Shown here: piece after piece, positions 36,287 to 44,833 of the stretch
Layout: every line of letters begins with the position of its first letter
Numbering within the stretch: position 1 is the stretch's first letter
Origin: a candidate division KSB1 bacterium
GTDB taxonomy: Bacteria > Zhuqueibacterota > Zhuqueibacteria > JANLFK01 > Oleimicrobiaceae
Reading direction: 5' to 3'
NCBI GenBank assembly: GCA_034506335.1
Contig: JAPDPR010000008.1
Location: 31,437 to 95,436, forward strand
DNA length: 64,000 nt
Notes under the pieces: model-generated
Database searches by the model: none
Told to the model about the DNA's origin: nothing
Seen by the model: only the letters and a program-made list of their open reading frames with translations
Translations under genes and position numbers: made by a program

Positions 36287-38923
36287 TCATGGAGCCATGC
36301 AAGAGCCTTGGTCTGCCGCCGGTGACCCCAAGGGCGCGGGGCTCCTCGGGGAGAACTGAATGTTGAGCTGCTCCACGCACTGGCGGTGGACCACATGCAC
36401 CGCAATCAGATACATCCCATCTTGCTCTTCTGTCTCCCAGGCAATGCTCCGACCATCGCTGGTGGAGACGCTCGCGGGCATCCATGGGGACAGGATGCGC
36501 AGTGTGGCCATGTGTCCAGGGAAGGCTGCGAGCACTGCAGATAAGCATCGCGCCCTTTCGTCAATGCTCGCCGAACGCAGAGTAGACGTTGCCCCGGCGA
36601 TGTAAGGGACCTGCGCCGTCCCTAGTTCAATGTCGATCCGCTTTTCCGGGCCGTGGTCGAGCGGGACCACAGCCGAAGGGTATGGGCGTCCGTCAAGAAG
36701 TAGCCGCCTCACGAACGGCCCTTCTCCCCGTATCGTCACCCTTACCTTCTTGCCCCGCACCATCCAGTCTGCCATAAACTCCCTTTGCCCCTGCGGAAGG
36801 AAAGGAGCAAGGTACAAGTTCCACTCGTCTTCCTTAAGACCGTAGACCGCGAAGATCGAATACAGGTACCAGCCTGCTGCCCATAGAAACTGTGGCTTAT
36901 CAACCCGGCCGTAGCGCAGGGAATCACGAGCATTGGCGCAGCGGTATTCGTACATCGCCGGCTGACCGTGGGGGCTGTGCGCGATGCCATGCAGGCTCAT
37001 GGTCCTGGATATGAAGTCATAGGCTTCTTGACGCGCACCAATGTGATCTAGCGCCAGCGCATACCAGGCGTTGCCGTGTGCCCAGATGCCGCCGTTCAGA
37101 TAGCGGTAGGGTGGCCCTGCCTCGTCGCCGTGGAAGCGGAATTTCGCGATGAGCTGGTCAAAGTCCGCTGGGGAGGCATTGCGCACCCCCAGGGTTGAAT
37201 CTACAAGCTTGCGCCGCGCTGTCTCCACGAGCGCTCTTGCTTTTTCTTCCACTAGAAGCCCCAGCGCAACGGGCAGCAAAGAGCCGATATAGTAGTGCGG
37301 ATCGAGCTCTCCGTCCGCAAGGTAGTTCATGAGGAATCCGCGAGTGGGGTCCCAAAGCCGATCACTTAGGGCCCGCTGCATTCGGGTGGCCAGCTCCTCA
37401 AAGTAGGCGAGCGAATCCATCCTCCCAGAGGTGAGCAGCAGCTGCACGTACTCGCGCAAAGCGGCGATGGTCAGGGCCGTCATGTAAGTGCGCGGGCCAT
37501 AGCTATTGCCAATATCCCACCAATCAGGACGGTACGCCCATATCAAGTCGTCCTCGTGTAGATGGGTGAGCACGAGCCGCACGCTTCGGTCCACCATGGG
37601 CAAGAGTTCGGCAACCATGGCGTTGTCGCCTGAATGGCGCAGGAAGCGCCCGAGCACCATTACCAACCACAAGTGATTCCAATTGTCCGCCCCCGCATAT
37701 TCTGTGACGTAGCCGTCATCCTTCCAGTAGTAGGCATGGGGGAGCGTGTGCAGGCTGTCCGCCAGGGAGAATAGAAAGCGCAAGTCCCGGCGCACACGGT
37801 CCACATCGAACATGCAGGCCGCCAAGTCGGTGAGGAGCGCGTCGTGTGTGAAGAAGAAATTGTACTGAGCCGGGCACGGCATAGGTAGAATCTTTCCGGC
37901 CAGGAAGTGCGCATTCACCGCCATTATGGCCTTTGCCCAGGTCGCGCTCTGCGCTGCGGCAGAGTCCTGGATACGGAGGCACGACCCCTTCAAGGCTGTA
38001 TGGAGCACCAAGCGACGAAACGCTCTGACCTCTTCACAATATGTCTTGCGCAACCTGCGGGTCAATTTCGCGCTTTCTGCACAGCCGCACTGGCCAATTA
38101 TCTGCTTGACGGTCACAGTCTCGCCCGGGCGCAGTCTTTTTTCATACTCGAAGGCGATCACTGGTGCCCCGGGGCGATGGTTGGAAAGCACGGTCGTCGA
38201 CAGGGGTTCGCCCAAGGTAAGCCACGACTCAGCTCGGCCGCCAGAGCGAGCAGCAAGCGCTTGCGCATCTGTCGCGCACGCCGTGGGGGGATGGCCCACG
38301 TTGACCACAAAGAGTTCTGCAGGCCCAGTGTCCGGGTCGGTGTAGTGCACCACCACGGTGCCCTTTTCGGGTTGCCACTCGCTCCACGCCTCGTCCTTGG
38401 CAGCGTAGCTGTGGCTTGTCCGTAGCGTCCCGTCAAGGTGGGAACGGAGCCGAAACTTTTGCGCTGAGTGGCGATTGTTCCGGAGGGTCACGGTGACCAG
38501 CATGGCAGGGGCGCTCAGACAGAACTCATAGCTGATGGTTGCGCGGTAGGCTAGGCTATCGTAGAGGTAGGTGGCCGAGAAAGGAGCTAGAGAGCATGTC
38601 CTCGCAGGGGCCTCAAGGAGATGCGGAGGCTGATCGTCGATCCCCACAGCCAGGGCGAACACATGCGAGGAATCCCGGCTCCAGTAGTCCTGGCTATTGT
38701 CCAGGCTGTTGGCTACAGGATAGAAAAAGCTTACTCTGCTGAGCAAAGGCGCGCAGTGGTGAGCCTCGATTCCCACAAATGGCCCTCCCACTTCTACCTG
38801 AAGGTAAGGCACGGAAGACGTGACGGTAAGCTCGTTCGCCCTTTCTCTGTCCCCACCTCCGCAACAGACAGTGAAAAGGCCGAGAGCCAGACAACCGGAA
38901 ATCAAGCATCGCGCGTTTTCCAT
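36287..38923 (-). CDS. Large exported six-hairpin glycosidase-like protein
   Basis: 878 aa with a probable lipoprotein signal ('LALGLFTVCC', Cys20/21). An N-terminal beta-sandwich (to ~310) is followed by an (alpha/alpha)6 toroid, about residues 320-690, with carbohydrate-enzyme signatures: 'NFFFTHDALLTDLAA', 'YVTEYAGADNWNHLWLVMVL', 'PDWWDIGNSYGPRTYMTAL' and 'YLNGGIWAHGNAWYALALDH'. Likely acids are the Asp in 'THDA', the Asp in 'WWDIG' and a late Glu in 'YEYRC'. The layout recalls GH63/GH94/debranching clans, but I cannot name the family. AGGAGG precedes the ATG. It precedes lacI on the same strand and may be part of its regulon. Confidence 0.75.
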   Translation of the reverse strand: MENARCLISGCLALGLFTVCCGGGDRERANELTVTSSVPYLQVEVGGPFVGIEAHHCAPLLSRVSFFYPVANSLDNSQDYWSRDSSHVFALAVGIDDQPPHLLEAPARTCSLAPFSATYLYDSLAYRATISYEFCLSAPAMLVTVTLRNNRHSAQKFRLRSHLDGTLRTSHSYAAKDEAWSEWQPEKGTVVVHYTDPDTGPAELFVVNVGHPPTACATDAQALAARSGGRAESWLTLGEPLSTTVLSNHRPGAPVIAFEYEKRLRPGETVTVKQIIGQCGCAESAKLTRRLRKTYCEEVRAFRRLVLHTALKGSCLRIQDSAAAQSATWAKAIMAVNAHFLAGKILPMPCPAQYNFFFTHDALLTDLAACMFDVDRVRRDLRFLFSLADSLHTLPHAYYWKDDGYVTEYAGADNWNHLWLVMVLGRFLRHSGDNAMVAELLPMVDRSVRLVLTHLHEDDLIWAYRPDWWDIGNSYGPRTYMTALTIAALREYVQLLLTSGRMDSLAYFEELATRMQRALSDRLWDPTRGFLMNYLADGELDPHYYIGSLLPVALGLLVEEKARALVETARRKLVDSTLGVRNASPADFDQLIAKFRFHGDEAGPPYRYLNGGIWAHGNAWYALALDHIGARQEAYDFISRTMSLHGIAHSPHGQPAMYEYRCANARDSLRYGRVDKPQFLWAAGWYLYSIFAVYGLKEDEWNLYLAPFLPQGQREFMADWMVRGKKVRVTIRGEGPFVRRLLLDGRPYPSAVVPLDHGPEKRIDIELGTAQVPYIAGATSTLRSASIDERARCLSAVLAAFPGHMATLRILSPWMPASVSTSDGRSIAWETEEQDGMYLIAVHVVHRQCVEQLNIQFSPRSPAPLGSPAADQGSCMAP

Positions 38924-39609
38924 GCTCCTTTCCTCCTAGTAAGGAGTGCCGGGCAATGAGCCAAGAGTGGTTGCAGAGCGGCGAGAGGAAAAGGGTAGTC
39001 ACTTGGCCACGAGTTCTCCTTTGAGCCGCGGACGGGTAACAAACAATCGTCCCTCGATGCCCACAGAGGATTCGTCCGGACTCGTTCCAGGTCTCGAAGT
39101 GGCTGCCATTGCCGGTTTGGCCGGGGTAAGGCGCCCTCCTCCCGGACAGATAGTTTCTCCTCTCCATGCTCGTGTAGTCTCCAGAGAGAGCTGACTGCGA
39201 CCGAGCCAGCTCTCTGGTGCCTGGCTCCGTGCATCACGTAAAGCTAACATCTTTCGCGGGAAAATCAAGAGGGAAATTGCGAAACCGGCTGCGCGCGGCC
39301 AATGACATGTAGACCCACGACTGGTGGCAAAACAGACCCAGGTGAAAAAGACCGTCCTTCAGAACCTCTATGGACCTTAGCAGTCCGTGACTGCCCAATC
39401 GCCTGGGGATTGGGAAGGTAACCTCGATCTCGGTTCCTTTTCGCGCTTTGGTTGCCTTCCGCTCTCTTGAGATTGATTGTCCATCGCGCGCCGCGCATGC
39501 GTGCCGGTTCCGACCGAACACAATCCTCGATGGAGAGCAGCATTGAGACGGAAGGGCACTGGCCTCAGTGAAAAAGGTGGCAAAAAATGGCACTGAATGA
39601 AAATTTTGC
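38924..39609. other. Divergent intergenic region, glycosidase/EPS boundary
   Basis: No supported gene. A 9-bp inverted repeat (AGAGAGCTG 39185-39193 / CAGCTCTCT 39207-39215) is the clearest structure. The region separates the minus-strand glycan locus from the plus-strand exopolysaccharide locus. Open frames of 60-170 codons on the minus strand show no family features and no ribosome binding site. Confidence 0.4.
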
Positions 39610-39638
39610 TTGATATTCTTGTTCAGATTTTGTACATT
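39610..39638 (+). promoter_or_regulatory. Probable promoter of the EPS locus
   Basis: TTGATA (39610-39615), 17 bp, TACATT (39633-39638) in a markedly AT-rich stretch. The predicted start is near 39645, about 555 nt before the first plus-strand gene, so a long leader is implied. Confidence 0.55.
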
Positions 39639-39702
39639 TACACCGTCCGGACAGAGGTATTCGAGTCGATGGAACTCTCCCGGATGGCATGGATGACGAC
39701 CT

Positions 39703-39866
39703 ACCAACAAGGATGTTGGTGTGCAGTTCGGCTGCACAATGACAATCTCGAAAAAGGAAAGAGACTGTTAGCCACTGCTGGAGCGGGTGGATAGTAGTCT
39801 CTGGGCTTTGGGTTGTTGTTCAGCACGGGCCACTAACATCTCCTTCCTTTTGAGTCTTCCGACTCA
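39703..39866 (+). promoter_or_regulatory. Hairpin-rich leader upstream of the EPS genes
   Basis: Four perfect short hairpins follow in order: ACCAACA/TGTTGGT with an AGGA-type tetraloop (39703-39720), GTGCAG/CTGCAC (39721-39737), AGAGACT/AGTCTCT (39760-39802, with an inner CCAC/GTGG) and TGAGTC/GACTCA with loop TTCC (39851-39866). No T-run follows them. They could be a cis-regulatory leader or a separate small RNA. No known riboswitch core (including c-di-GMP types) was recognised. Confidence 0.4.
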
Positions 39867-40199
39867 CTAGTTTCTCACTGAGTGCTTGAAAAGCGGGGTG
39901 GTTTCGCGCCACGAGGTAACGCCGCACAGAGGCCAGGCCAGGGCGGAGCGAGGCCGCAGGCCATGTGGTCGTTGTACCTCTTTTCCGGGATAATGGTGGG
40001 GCAGGTGATCGCCTTTCCCTGCGCCGGAAATGGGTAGTTTGCGCCCGACGACCGTTCATGCACCGGCTTGGACTATTGATGTAGCGTGAAAGCCTCGTAT
40101 GGACAGACAGGCGGAGAGGTTGGAGTGCTGTCTTCCGCCACTCGTCAGGGAGGCCATCGGTCCCCGCATACTTACCGTCAGGAGTGATCGCAAGGACCA

Positions 40200-41057
40200 T
40201 TGGATGGGATCGATCAGATGGATTCGTTCCGCCGGCGACTGCTGGAACTAAGTAGGATACTGACAGACGAGGATGCCTCGTATGCCTACGTGCTGCAGCG
40301 CATGCAGCGGGCAGGGTGGTTGCGGTGCGGAGACTGCGGTTTCGAGAGCTTCTATCTGCTGAGCAGAAATCGTCTCAAGTGTCGCCGATGCCGGCGCGAA
40401 TTCCGGCCCTTACGCACTACAACCTTTGCGGCGCTCAATCTCTCCCCGGCGCAATGGTTATCGATGGTGAACTATTTCGTCCTTGAGGTTCCAACGCACA
40501 CGGCGGCCACACGGTGCGGGATCAACTACAAGACCGCGTTGCGCGCCTACGCATTCATCCGTCAGGCGATCCTTTCGGAGGCGGGAATTGAGCTTTCATC
40601 AGATGGTAGGTGCCGCGAAGTTCTGGCTGTGGGCATCATCGACACCGTCGAGCAGGGAACGGTGAAGATGCTCGAGCCAGACCAAACACGGGAGCTGTTG
40701 GATTCTGGTGTGGCGCGTGTGCGAAAGGGCATGCTAGTCTACACCGACCGGTGGGGCGCCTTTGACACGGTCGTAGTGCTGGCCGAACGCCGCGCCTGGC
40801 GACACCGAAAGCGGGTTTTTCAGAATTCAGTCTACGTGGACTACATAGGCGGCTTCTGGCAGTACGCTAAGCAGTACATTATCGGAAACCGTGCTCTGAA
40901 CAGGGGAAACTTGCTGATGCTGTGCAAGGAACTGGAGTGGCGGTACAACCATCGCACCGAGGACCAGTTCGAGATGATTGTCGACCGCATGTTGTGCACG
41001 CGGAAGGGAATGAACAGAAGCCGACCCGTGCGACTGGAGATGACAGCAAGCAGTTAA
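40200..41057 (+). CDS. ISXO2/IS1595-like transposase protein, probably domesticated
   Basis: 285 aa. The zinc ribbon 'CGDCGFESFYLLSRNRLKC' plus 'RRC' (Cys43/46/61/64) is followed by an HTH-like segment ('TAATRCGINYKTALRAY') and the ISXO2 DDE domain. The second Asp is seen in 'VYTDRWGAF', and the tail has the family 'KELEWRYNHR'. However, the usual 'VEVDE' block is replaced around 'IELSSDG', and the usual 'TNxIESFW' block reads 'VDYIGGFW', losing the acidic residue. I see no terminal inverted repeats or target duplication near it. The start is TTG at 40200 (AAGGA 6 nt upstream) or ATG at 40218. It heads the EPS gene set, which suggests an exapted DNA-binding role. Confidence 0.75.
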   Translation: MDGIDQMDSFRRRLLELSRILTDEDASYAYVLQRMQRAGWLRCGDCGFESFYLLSRNRLKCRRCRREFRPLRTTTFAALNLSPAQWLSMVNYFVLEVPTHTAATRCGINYKTALRAYAFIRQAILSEAGIELSSDGRCREVLAVGIIDTVEQGTVKMLEPDQTRELLDSGVARVRKGMLVYTDRWGAFDTVVVLAERRAWRHRKRVFQNSVYVDYIGGFWQYAKQYIIGNRALNRGNLLMLCKELEWRYNHRTEDQFEMIVDRMLCTRKGMNRSRPVRLEMTASS

Positions 41058-41141
41058 TGGAGAACCGATAAGCAATGGCGGAGGTGTGGATGGCGATGGG
41101 TGGCAAGTTGGCTAACCCAATCCATGGAGTTTTGTATAGTG

Positions 41142-42599
41142 ATGAACCGAGAGAGAGGGAGCTCACCGATTGGTGCCAAGGAGTATGCTCAGCCCGTCGG
41201 AAGCAGTCCACTGATCCGCTTTCTGCGCGTCCTGTTTCGGCGCAAGATGCTTATCGCCCTCAGTGGCGGAGCCATCTTAACTGCGGTGCTGGCGGTCACG
41301 TTCCTCACACCTGCGACATTTCGAGCCACCGCCAAACTCCTGCTGGAACGTGAAGTGGACTCGGAGAAGACGATTCTTTTGGGAGTGAGTGTGCAACCCG
41401 ACTACAGCCGCTATGATTGGGTGAACGCCGAGATCGAGATTCTCACCAGTGGGCAGGTGGCTGCTCGAGCGCTCGAGAAGGTGGGACCAGTACCTGGCAG
41501 CAGCCACTTTATCCGGACCGGCTCGTCGGGGACGAAGACCAAAGACCAGGAGGTCATGGCTTTCCTCAAAAGACTGCAGGTGGCAAGCGCTCCGAAGACC
41601 AACGTGGTTCAAGTGAGCTTCGAGGCAGAGAACGCCACGTATGCCGCTGCTGCTGCCAACGCTGTTGTGGAAGCTTATACCATTTATCGCGCGCAGCTCC
41701 ATGACCAGAGCGAGTCCTACAAGTTCTTTCAGGAGCAGCTTCGCCTTGCTGATGCAAAACTGCGCGAACTGCAGGAGAAGCAGGCCAACTATAAACAAGC
41801 TGCGGCGATGATTTCCCCAGAAGCGCAGCGCACCGTGCTGCTCAATCGCCTTTCTGATTATGAATCCCGGCTCACCGAGGTGCGGACAGCGCGGATAGGG
41901 AAAGAAGCGCGCCTGGAGGTACTGAAGAAGGAGTTGGCCCAGGGCCGCGTGGGGGTTCCCTCCACTGAAGCCAGTGATAGCCCTAGCCGGGAAAAGCACA
42001 TCGCCAAGTTACGCGGCGAGCTTCTGGACCTGCAGATGCGTCGTGAGCAGCTTCTCACTCGCTTTACGCCCCAGTATGAAGGTGTCCGCCACATTGAGAA
42101 GCAGATTGCTGCCACGCAGCGGCAGATCGCCGAGGAAGTGGAGCAAATTATTCAGATGGAGACGGTGGCGATTGCAGCCCTCCGGACTGAGGAGGAGGCA
42201 CTCCAGTCCTCGATCGCGCGCATCAAGGAAGACATCCAAACTCTGGCCAGGCAAGAGTACGAATACTCGCAGCTGAGTCGGGGCATTGACGACAATCAAC
42301 AGATCTACTCCATGCTGCTGCGGCAACGGGAGGAGGCGCGCATCTCGCTGGCCAAGATGCAAACAGGTGTGAGCGCGCGCGTCATCAATCCGGCTGAGCC
42401 ACCCCTCTATCCGGTGCGCCCGCGCAAACGCCTGAATCTGGCTTTGGGTCTGCTTTTGGCCATGTGTGCCTCGGTGACGATGGCCTTTGTGCGCGAGTAC
42501 TTTGACCACACGTTGCACGAGCCGGCGGAGCTGGAGTGGAAAACAGGCCTACCAGTCTTGGGCAGCGTGAGAGAAGTGCCCCGAACTCGCAGGGCCTGA
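41142..42599 (+). CDS. Wzz/GumC-type polysaccharide co-polymerase
   Basis: About 485 aa. TM1 at ~36-56 ('MLIALSGGAILTAVLAVTFL'), a periplasmic Wzz domain with long coiled coils at ~170-400 ('EQLRLADAKLRELQEKQANY'), and TM2 at ~430-450. The tail 'WKTGLPVLGSVREVP' is the usual link to a cytoplasmic kinase. These proteins set chain length in Wzy-dependent export. The preferred ATG at 41142 gives a short basic cytoplasmic tail. GTG at 41100 or ATG at 41124 are alternatives. A BY-kinase-like protein follows 11 bp downstream, the standard pairing for PCP-2a systems. Confidence 0.93.
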   Translation: MNRERGSSPIGAKEYAQPVGSSPLIRFLRVLFRRKMLIALSGGAILTAVLAVTFLTPATFRATAKLLLEREVDSEKTILLGVSVQPDYSRYDWVNAEIEILTSGQVAARALEKVGPVPGSSHFIRTGSSGTKTKDQEVMAFLKRLQVASAPKTNVVQVSFEAENATYAAAAANAVVEAYTIYRAQLHDQSESYKFFQEQLRLADAKLRELQEKQANYKQAAAMISPEAQRTVLLNRLSDYESRLTEVRTARIGKEARLEVLKKELAQGRVGVPSTEASDSPSREKHIAKLRGELLDLQMRREQLLTRFTPQYEGVRHIEKQIAATQRQIAEEVEQIIQMETVAIAALRTEEEALQSSIARIKEDIQTLARQEYEYSQLSRGIDDNQQIYSMLLRQREEARISLAKMQTGVSARVINPAEPPLYPVRPRKRLNLALGLLLAMCASVTMAFVREYFDHTLHEPAELEWKTGLPVLGSVREVPRTRRA

Positions 42600-42610
42600 G
42601 AGAGAAGATT

Positions 42611-43435
42611 ATGGAACGTACTGCGAAGAACACCGCGACACGTCCCTTCACAGCCGCAGGAGCAAAGGCTGGCGAGCTTGACGCGCGAGTGAGCAGGTCC
42701 CTGAGCGCCAGGGGCCGCCTAGCGCAGCGCTCTTCCGCGTCCCGGGGGAATGAAGGCTTGGCCACCGTTCTTTCCGACCTGCGGCGGGTCGCTCATACTT
42801 TGGAACTGACGGCTGTGGGCCAAAAGGCGCGGATCATCGGGTTCACCAGCGCTGTGCCCGGTGAAGGCGTTTCCACATGCATCGCCGCCATCTCCTACCT
42901 CTTGGCGTCCGAGGGGTCGACCCCCCTGGGGCGGGGACAGACCGGATCCCTCCCCATGCAGGGGCAGCCCCTTGGAGCCGACAATGTGGTGCTCGTGGAT
43001 GCGAATATTGGAGACCCTTCCCTCAATCAAGCGTTCGGGATGCCGATGCAGCCCGGGCTGACAGAGGCCATCAGCAGTCCAGAACCCCTTTCCTTTGCGC
43101 GGCGCGCGGAGAACGCGAGCTTGTTCGTGATTCCCGCAGGCCACCGAGGAAGATCGGCCCTGGACCCGGACCGCCTCCGCGTAACGTTGCAGGAGATTGC
43201 CAATCACGCCCGTCTGGTGCTGGTGGACCTTCCCTCGGTCCTTCATTCTCCTGAGGGGGTGAAGCTGGCAGGAGTGTGCGACGCGCTGGTGATGGTGGTA
43301 CGCGCCAACAGCACCAGATGGGAGGCCGTGGCAGAGGCGCGTCGGCTGCTGGAACGCGCAGGGGTCCCTCTGTTGGGTGCCATCCTTAACAGACGGCGTT
43401 TCGAACTACCCAGATGGCTCTACGAACGTCTTTGA
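42611..43435 (+). CDS. BY-kinase-like ATPase with degenerate Walker A
   Basis: About 274 aa, homologous to the cytoplasmic domain of bacterial tyrosine kinases (CapB/Wzc, MinD-like fold). 'RIIGFTSAVPGEGVSTCIAA' aligns with the Walker A region, where the kinase has GEGKST. Here Val87 replaces the invariant Lys (codon GTT). Walker A' reads 'NVVLVDANIGDP' (second Asp replaced by Asn132) and Walker B 'LVLVDLPSVL'. A Gly/Pro/Gln-rich insert (~102-124) splits the fold, and no C-terminal tyrosine cluster exists (ends 'WLYERL'). It probably binds Wzz but is unlikely to be a normal kinase. It could be a pseudokinase regulator of chain length. GAGAGAAG precedes the ATG. Confidence 0.85.
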   Translation: MERTAKNTATRPFTAAGAKAGELDARVSRSLSARGRLAQRSSASRGNEGLATVLSDLRRVAHTLELTAVGQKARIIGFTSAVPGEGVSTCIAAISYLLASEGSTPLGRGQTGSLPMQGQPLGADNVVLVDANIGDPSLNQAFGMPMQPGLTEAISSPEPLSFARRAENASLFVIPAGHRGRSALDPDRLRVTLQEIANHARLVLVDLPSVLHSPEGVKLAGVCDALVMVVRANSTRWEAVAEARRLLERAGVPLLGAILNRRRFELPRWLYERL

Positions 43436-43468
43436 GCCGCACATGGGTCATTGAGGAGGTGACACAGA

Positions 43469-44815
43469 GTGTTGAGTAGTGTTTCACAGGTCACAGGCAA
43501 GCAGAAAAGAGCACCAGAGCCTGACGTGTCGGCTGACATGAGCCTCCACGAGCCATGGGACCATTCTGAACTTGCCACCGATGCTCACCACGAGGAGGTC
43601 CCCACCACAGGGCCGTGCAACGGCTGGCTCTCGCGCGAGGCCTTTGCACAGATACTGCGTAAGGAGCGACACCGCACAGACCGTACTGGATCGCCATTCT
43701 CTCTGCTTCTTTTCGAGCTGTGCGAGGGCCTTGGACAGAACGACCTTCATGGCGCGGTGAAGCAAGCAATTGCCTTACACACCCGAGACTACGACATCCG
43801 CGTGCTATTCGGTCCTCATCGGCTTGGGGTCCTCCTTCTGGACACACCGTTGAGTACTGCCCGTGTGTTGGCTGCGAAGATGCTGGCTCGTCTCAGAGAG
43901 CGGAACAACGGAGCAGACCCGGCCCTCTGCCTACGGGCGGTGCAGATGTACACCTACCCCGCTTCGTGTGCAGGAGGCTACGAAAGGCTGGAGATGGTCC
44001 TGCCGCATGGGCAAAACTTTGATCAGGGCAGTGTACGAGGTGGCATGTGTCACCAAGGCACCTCGATTCCAGCTCTGCCTGGGGCGCCCATAATCTGGAA
44101 CGTCTCCTGCGAGCCGCTGGGCGCGGCAGTAGCGAGCACTCCGCTCTTTCTGGACTTGGCCAGGTGCTCTGATGTGGGTTATCGAGTAGCCAAAAGAGCG
44201 TTGGACATAGTGGCTGCGGTGGTTGGCATGGTGGTGACTGCGCCCTTGTGGCTCCTCATAGCCTTACTGGTTAAGCTGAATTCAAAAGGGCCGGTGCTGT
44301 TTCGCCAGGAGCGAGTTGGCTATCAAGGCAAGCACTTTACCATGTTCAAGTTCCGCACTATGAGAGTTGGCTGCGATGATGCGGTGCACCGTGATTATGT
44401 CAAGAAACTGATCGAAGGAAGAACTACGGAGGTTAATCTGGGCACGGAGGAGAAGCCTGTTTACAAGCTCGTTGATGACCCGCGAGTGACACGTGTAGGA
44501 CACTTCCTGCGCCGTACCAGCCTGGACGAGCTCCCGCAGCTCATCAACGTGCTTTTGGGGCAGATGAGCCTGGTGGGACCGCGGCCACCTCTCCCTTTCG
44601 AGGTGGAGTCCTACAAGAGTTGGCACCTGCGACGCATCCTGGAGGCGAAACCTGGCATCACTGGTCTTTGGCAGGTGTACGGGCGCAGCTCGACGACGTT
44701 CGACGAGATGGTGCGAATGGACCTCCGTTACGCGGCACAACGCTCGTTTTGGCTTGACCTCAAACTGATTTTGAAGACCTTCGCGGCGGTGTTCGCCGCG
44801 CGTGGTGCTCATTAA
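43469..44815 (+). CDS. Sugar-phosphate (phosphoglycosyl) transferase with N-terminal GGDEF-like domain
   Basis: 448 aa. Residues ~52-146 resemble a diguanylate-cyclase fold ('[19 protein letters not shown]', '[13 protein letters not shown]', '[15 protein letters not shown]'), but the GGDEF loop is 'GPHRLG' (115-120), so it cannot be an active cyclase. One membrane helix (~246-268) leads to a bacterial sugar transferase domain: '[20 protein letters not shown]', '[20 protein letters not shown]', 'MSLVGPRPP', '[14 protein letters not shown]'. It transfers the first sugar-1-phosphate to undecaprenyl phosphate. It lacks the extra N-terminal helices of WbaP/WcaJ. A GTG start with GGAGGT 8 nt upstream. 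Confidence 0.88.
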   Translation: MLSSVSQVTGKQKRAPEPDVSADMSLHEPWDHSELATDAHHEEVPTTGPCNGWLSREAFAQILRKERHRTDRTGSPFSLLLFELCEGLGQNDLHGAVKQAIALHTRDYDIRVLFGPHRLGVLLLDTPLSTARVLAAKMLARLRERNNGADPALCLRAVQMYTYPASCAGGYERLEMVLPHGQNFDQGSVRGGMCHQGTSIPALPGAPIIWNVSCEPLGAAVASTPLFLDLARCSDVGYRVAKRALDIVAAVVGMVVTAPLWLLIALLVKLNSKGPVLFRQERVGYQGKHFTMFKFRTMRVGCDDAVHRDYVKKLIEGRTTEVNLGTEEKPVYKLVDDPRVTRVGHFLRRTSLDELPQLINVLLGQMSLVGPRPPLPFEVESYKSWHLRRILEAKPGITGLWQVYGRSSTTFDEMVRMDLRYAAQRSFWLDLKLILKTFAAVFAARGAH

Positions 44816-44833
44816 CGGCGAGGAGGGAACGCG

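Noticed and set aside
39234..39737. 167-codon minus-strand open frame in the divergent intergenic region
   Set aside because: No recognised motif or ribosome binding site, and it runs through the plus-strand promoter.
39820..40200. 126-codon minus-strand open frame divergent from the transposase-like gene
   Set aside because: No ribosome binding site and an Arg/Pro-rich C-terminal part like random GC-rich sequence. The N-terminal 'ITPDGKYAG' is not enough to support a gene.
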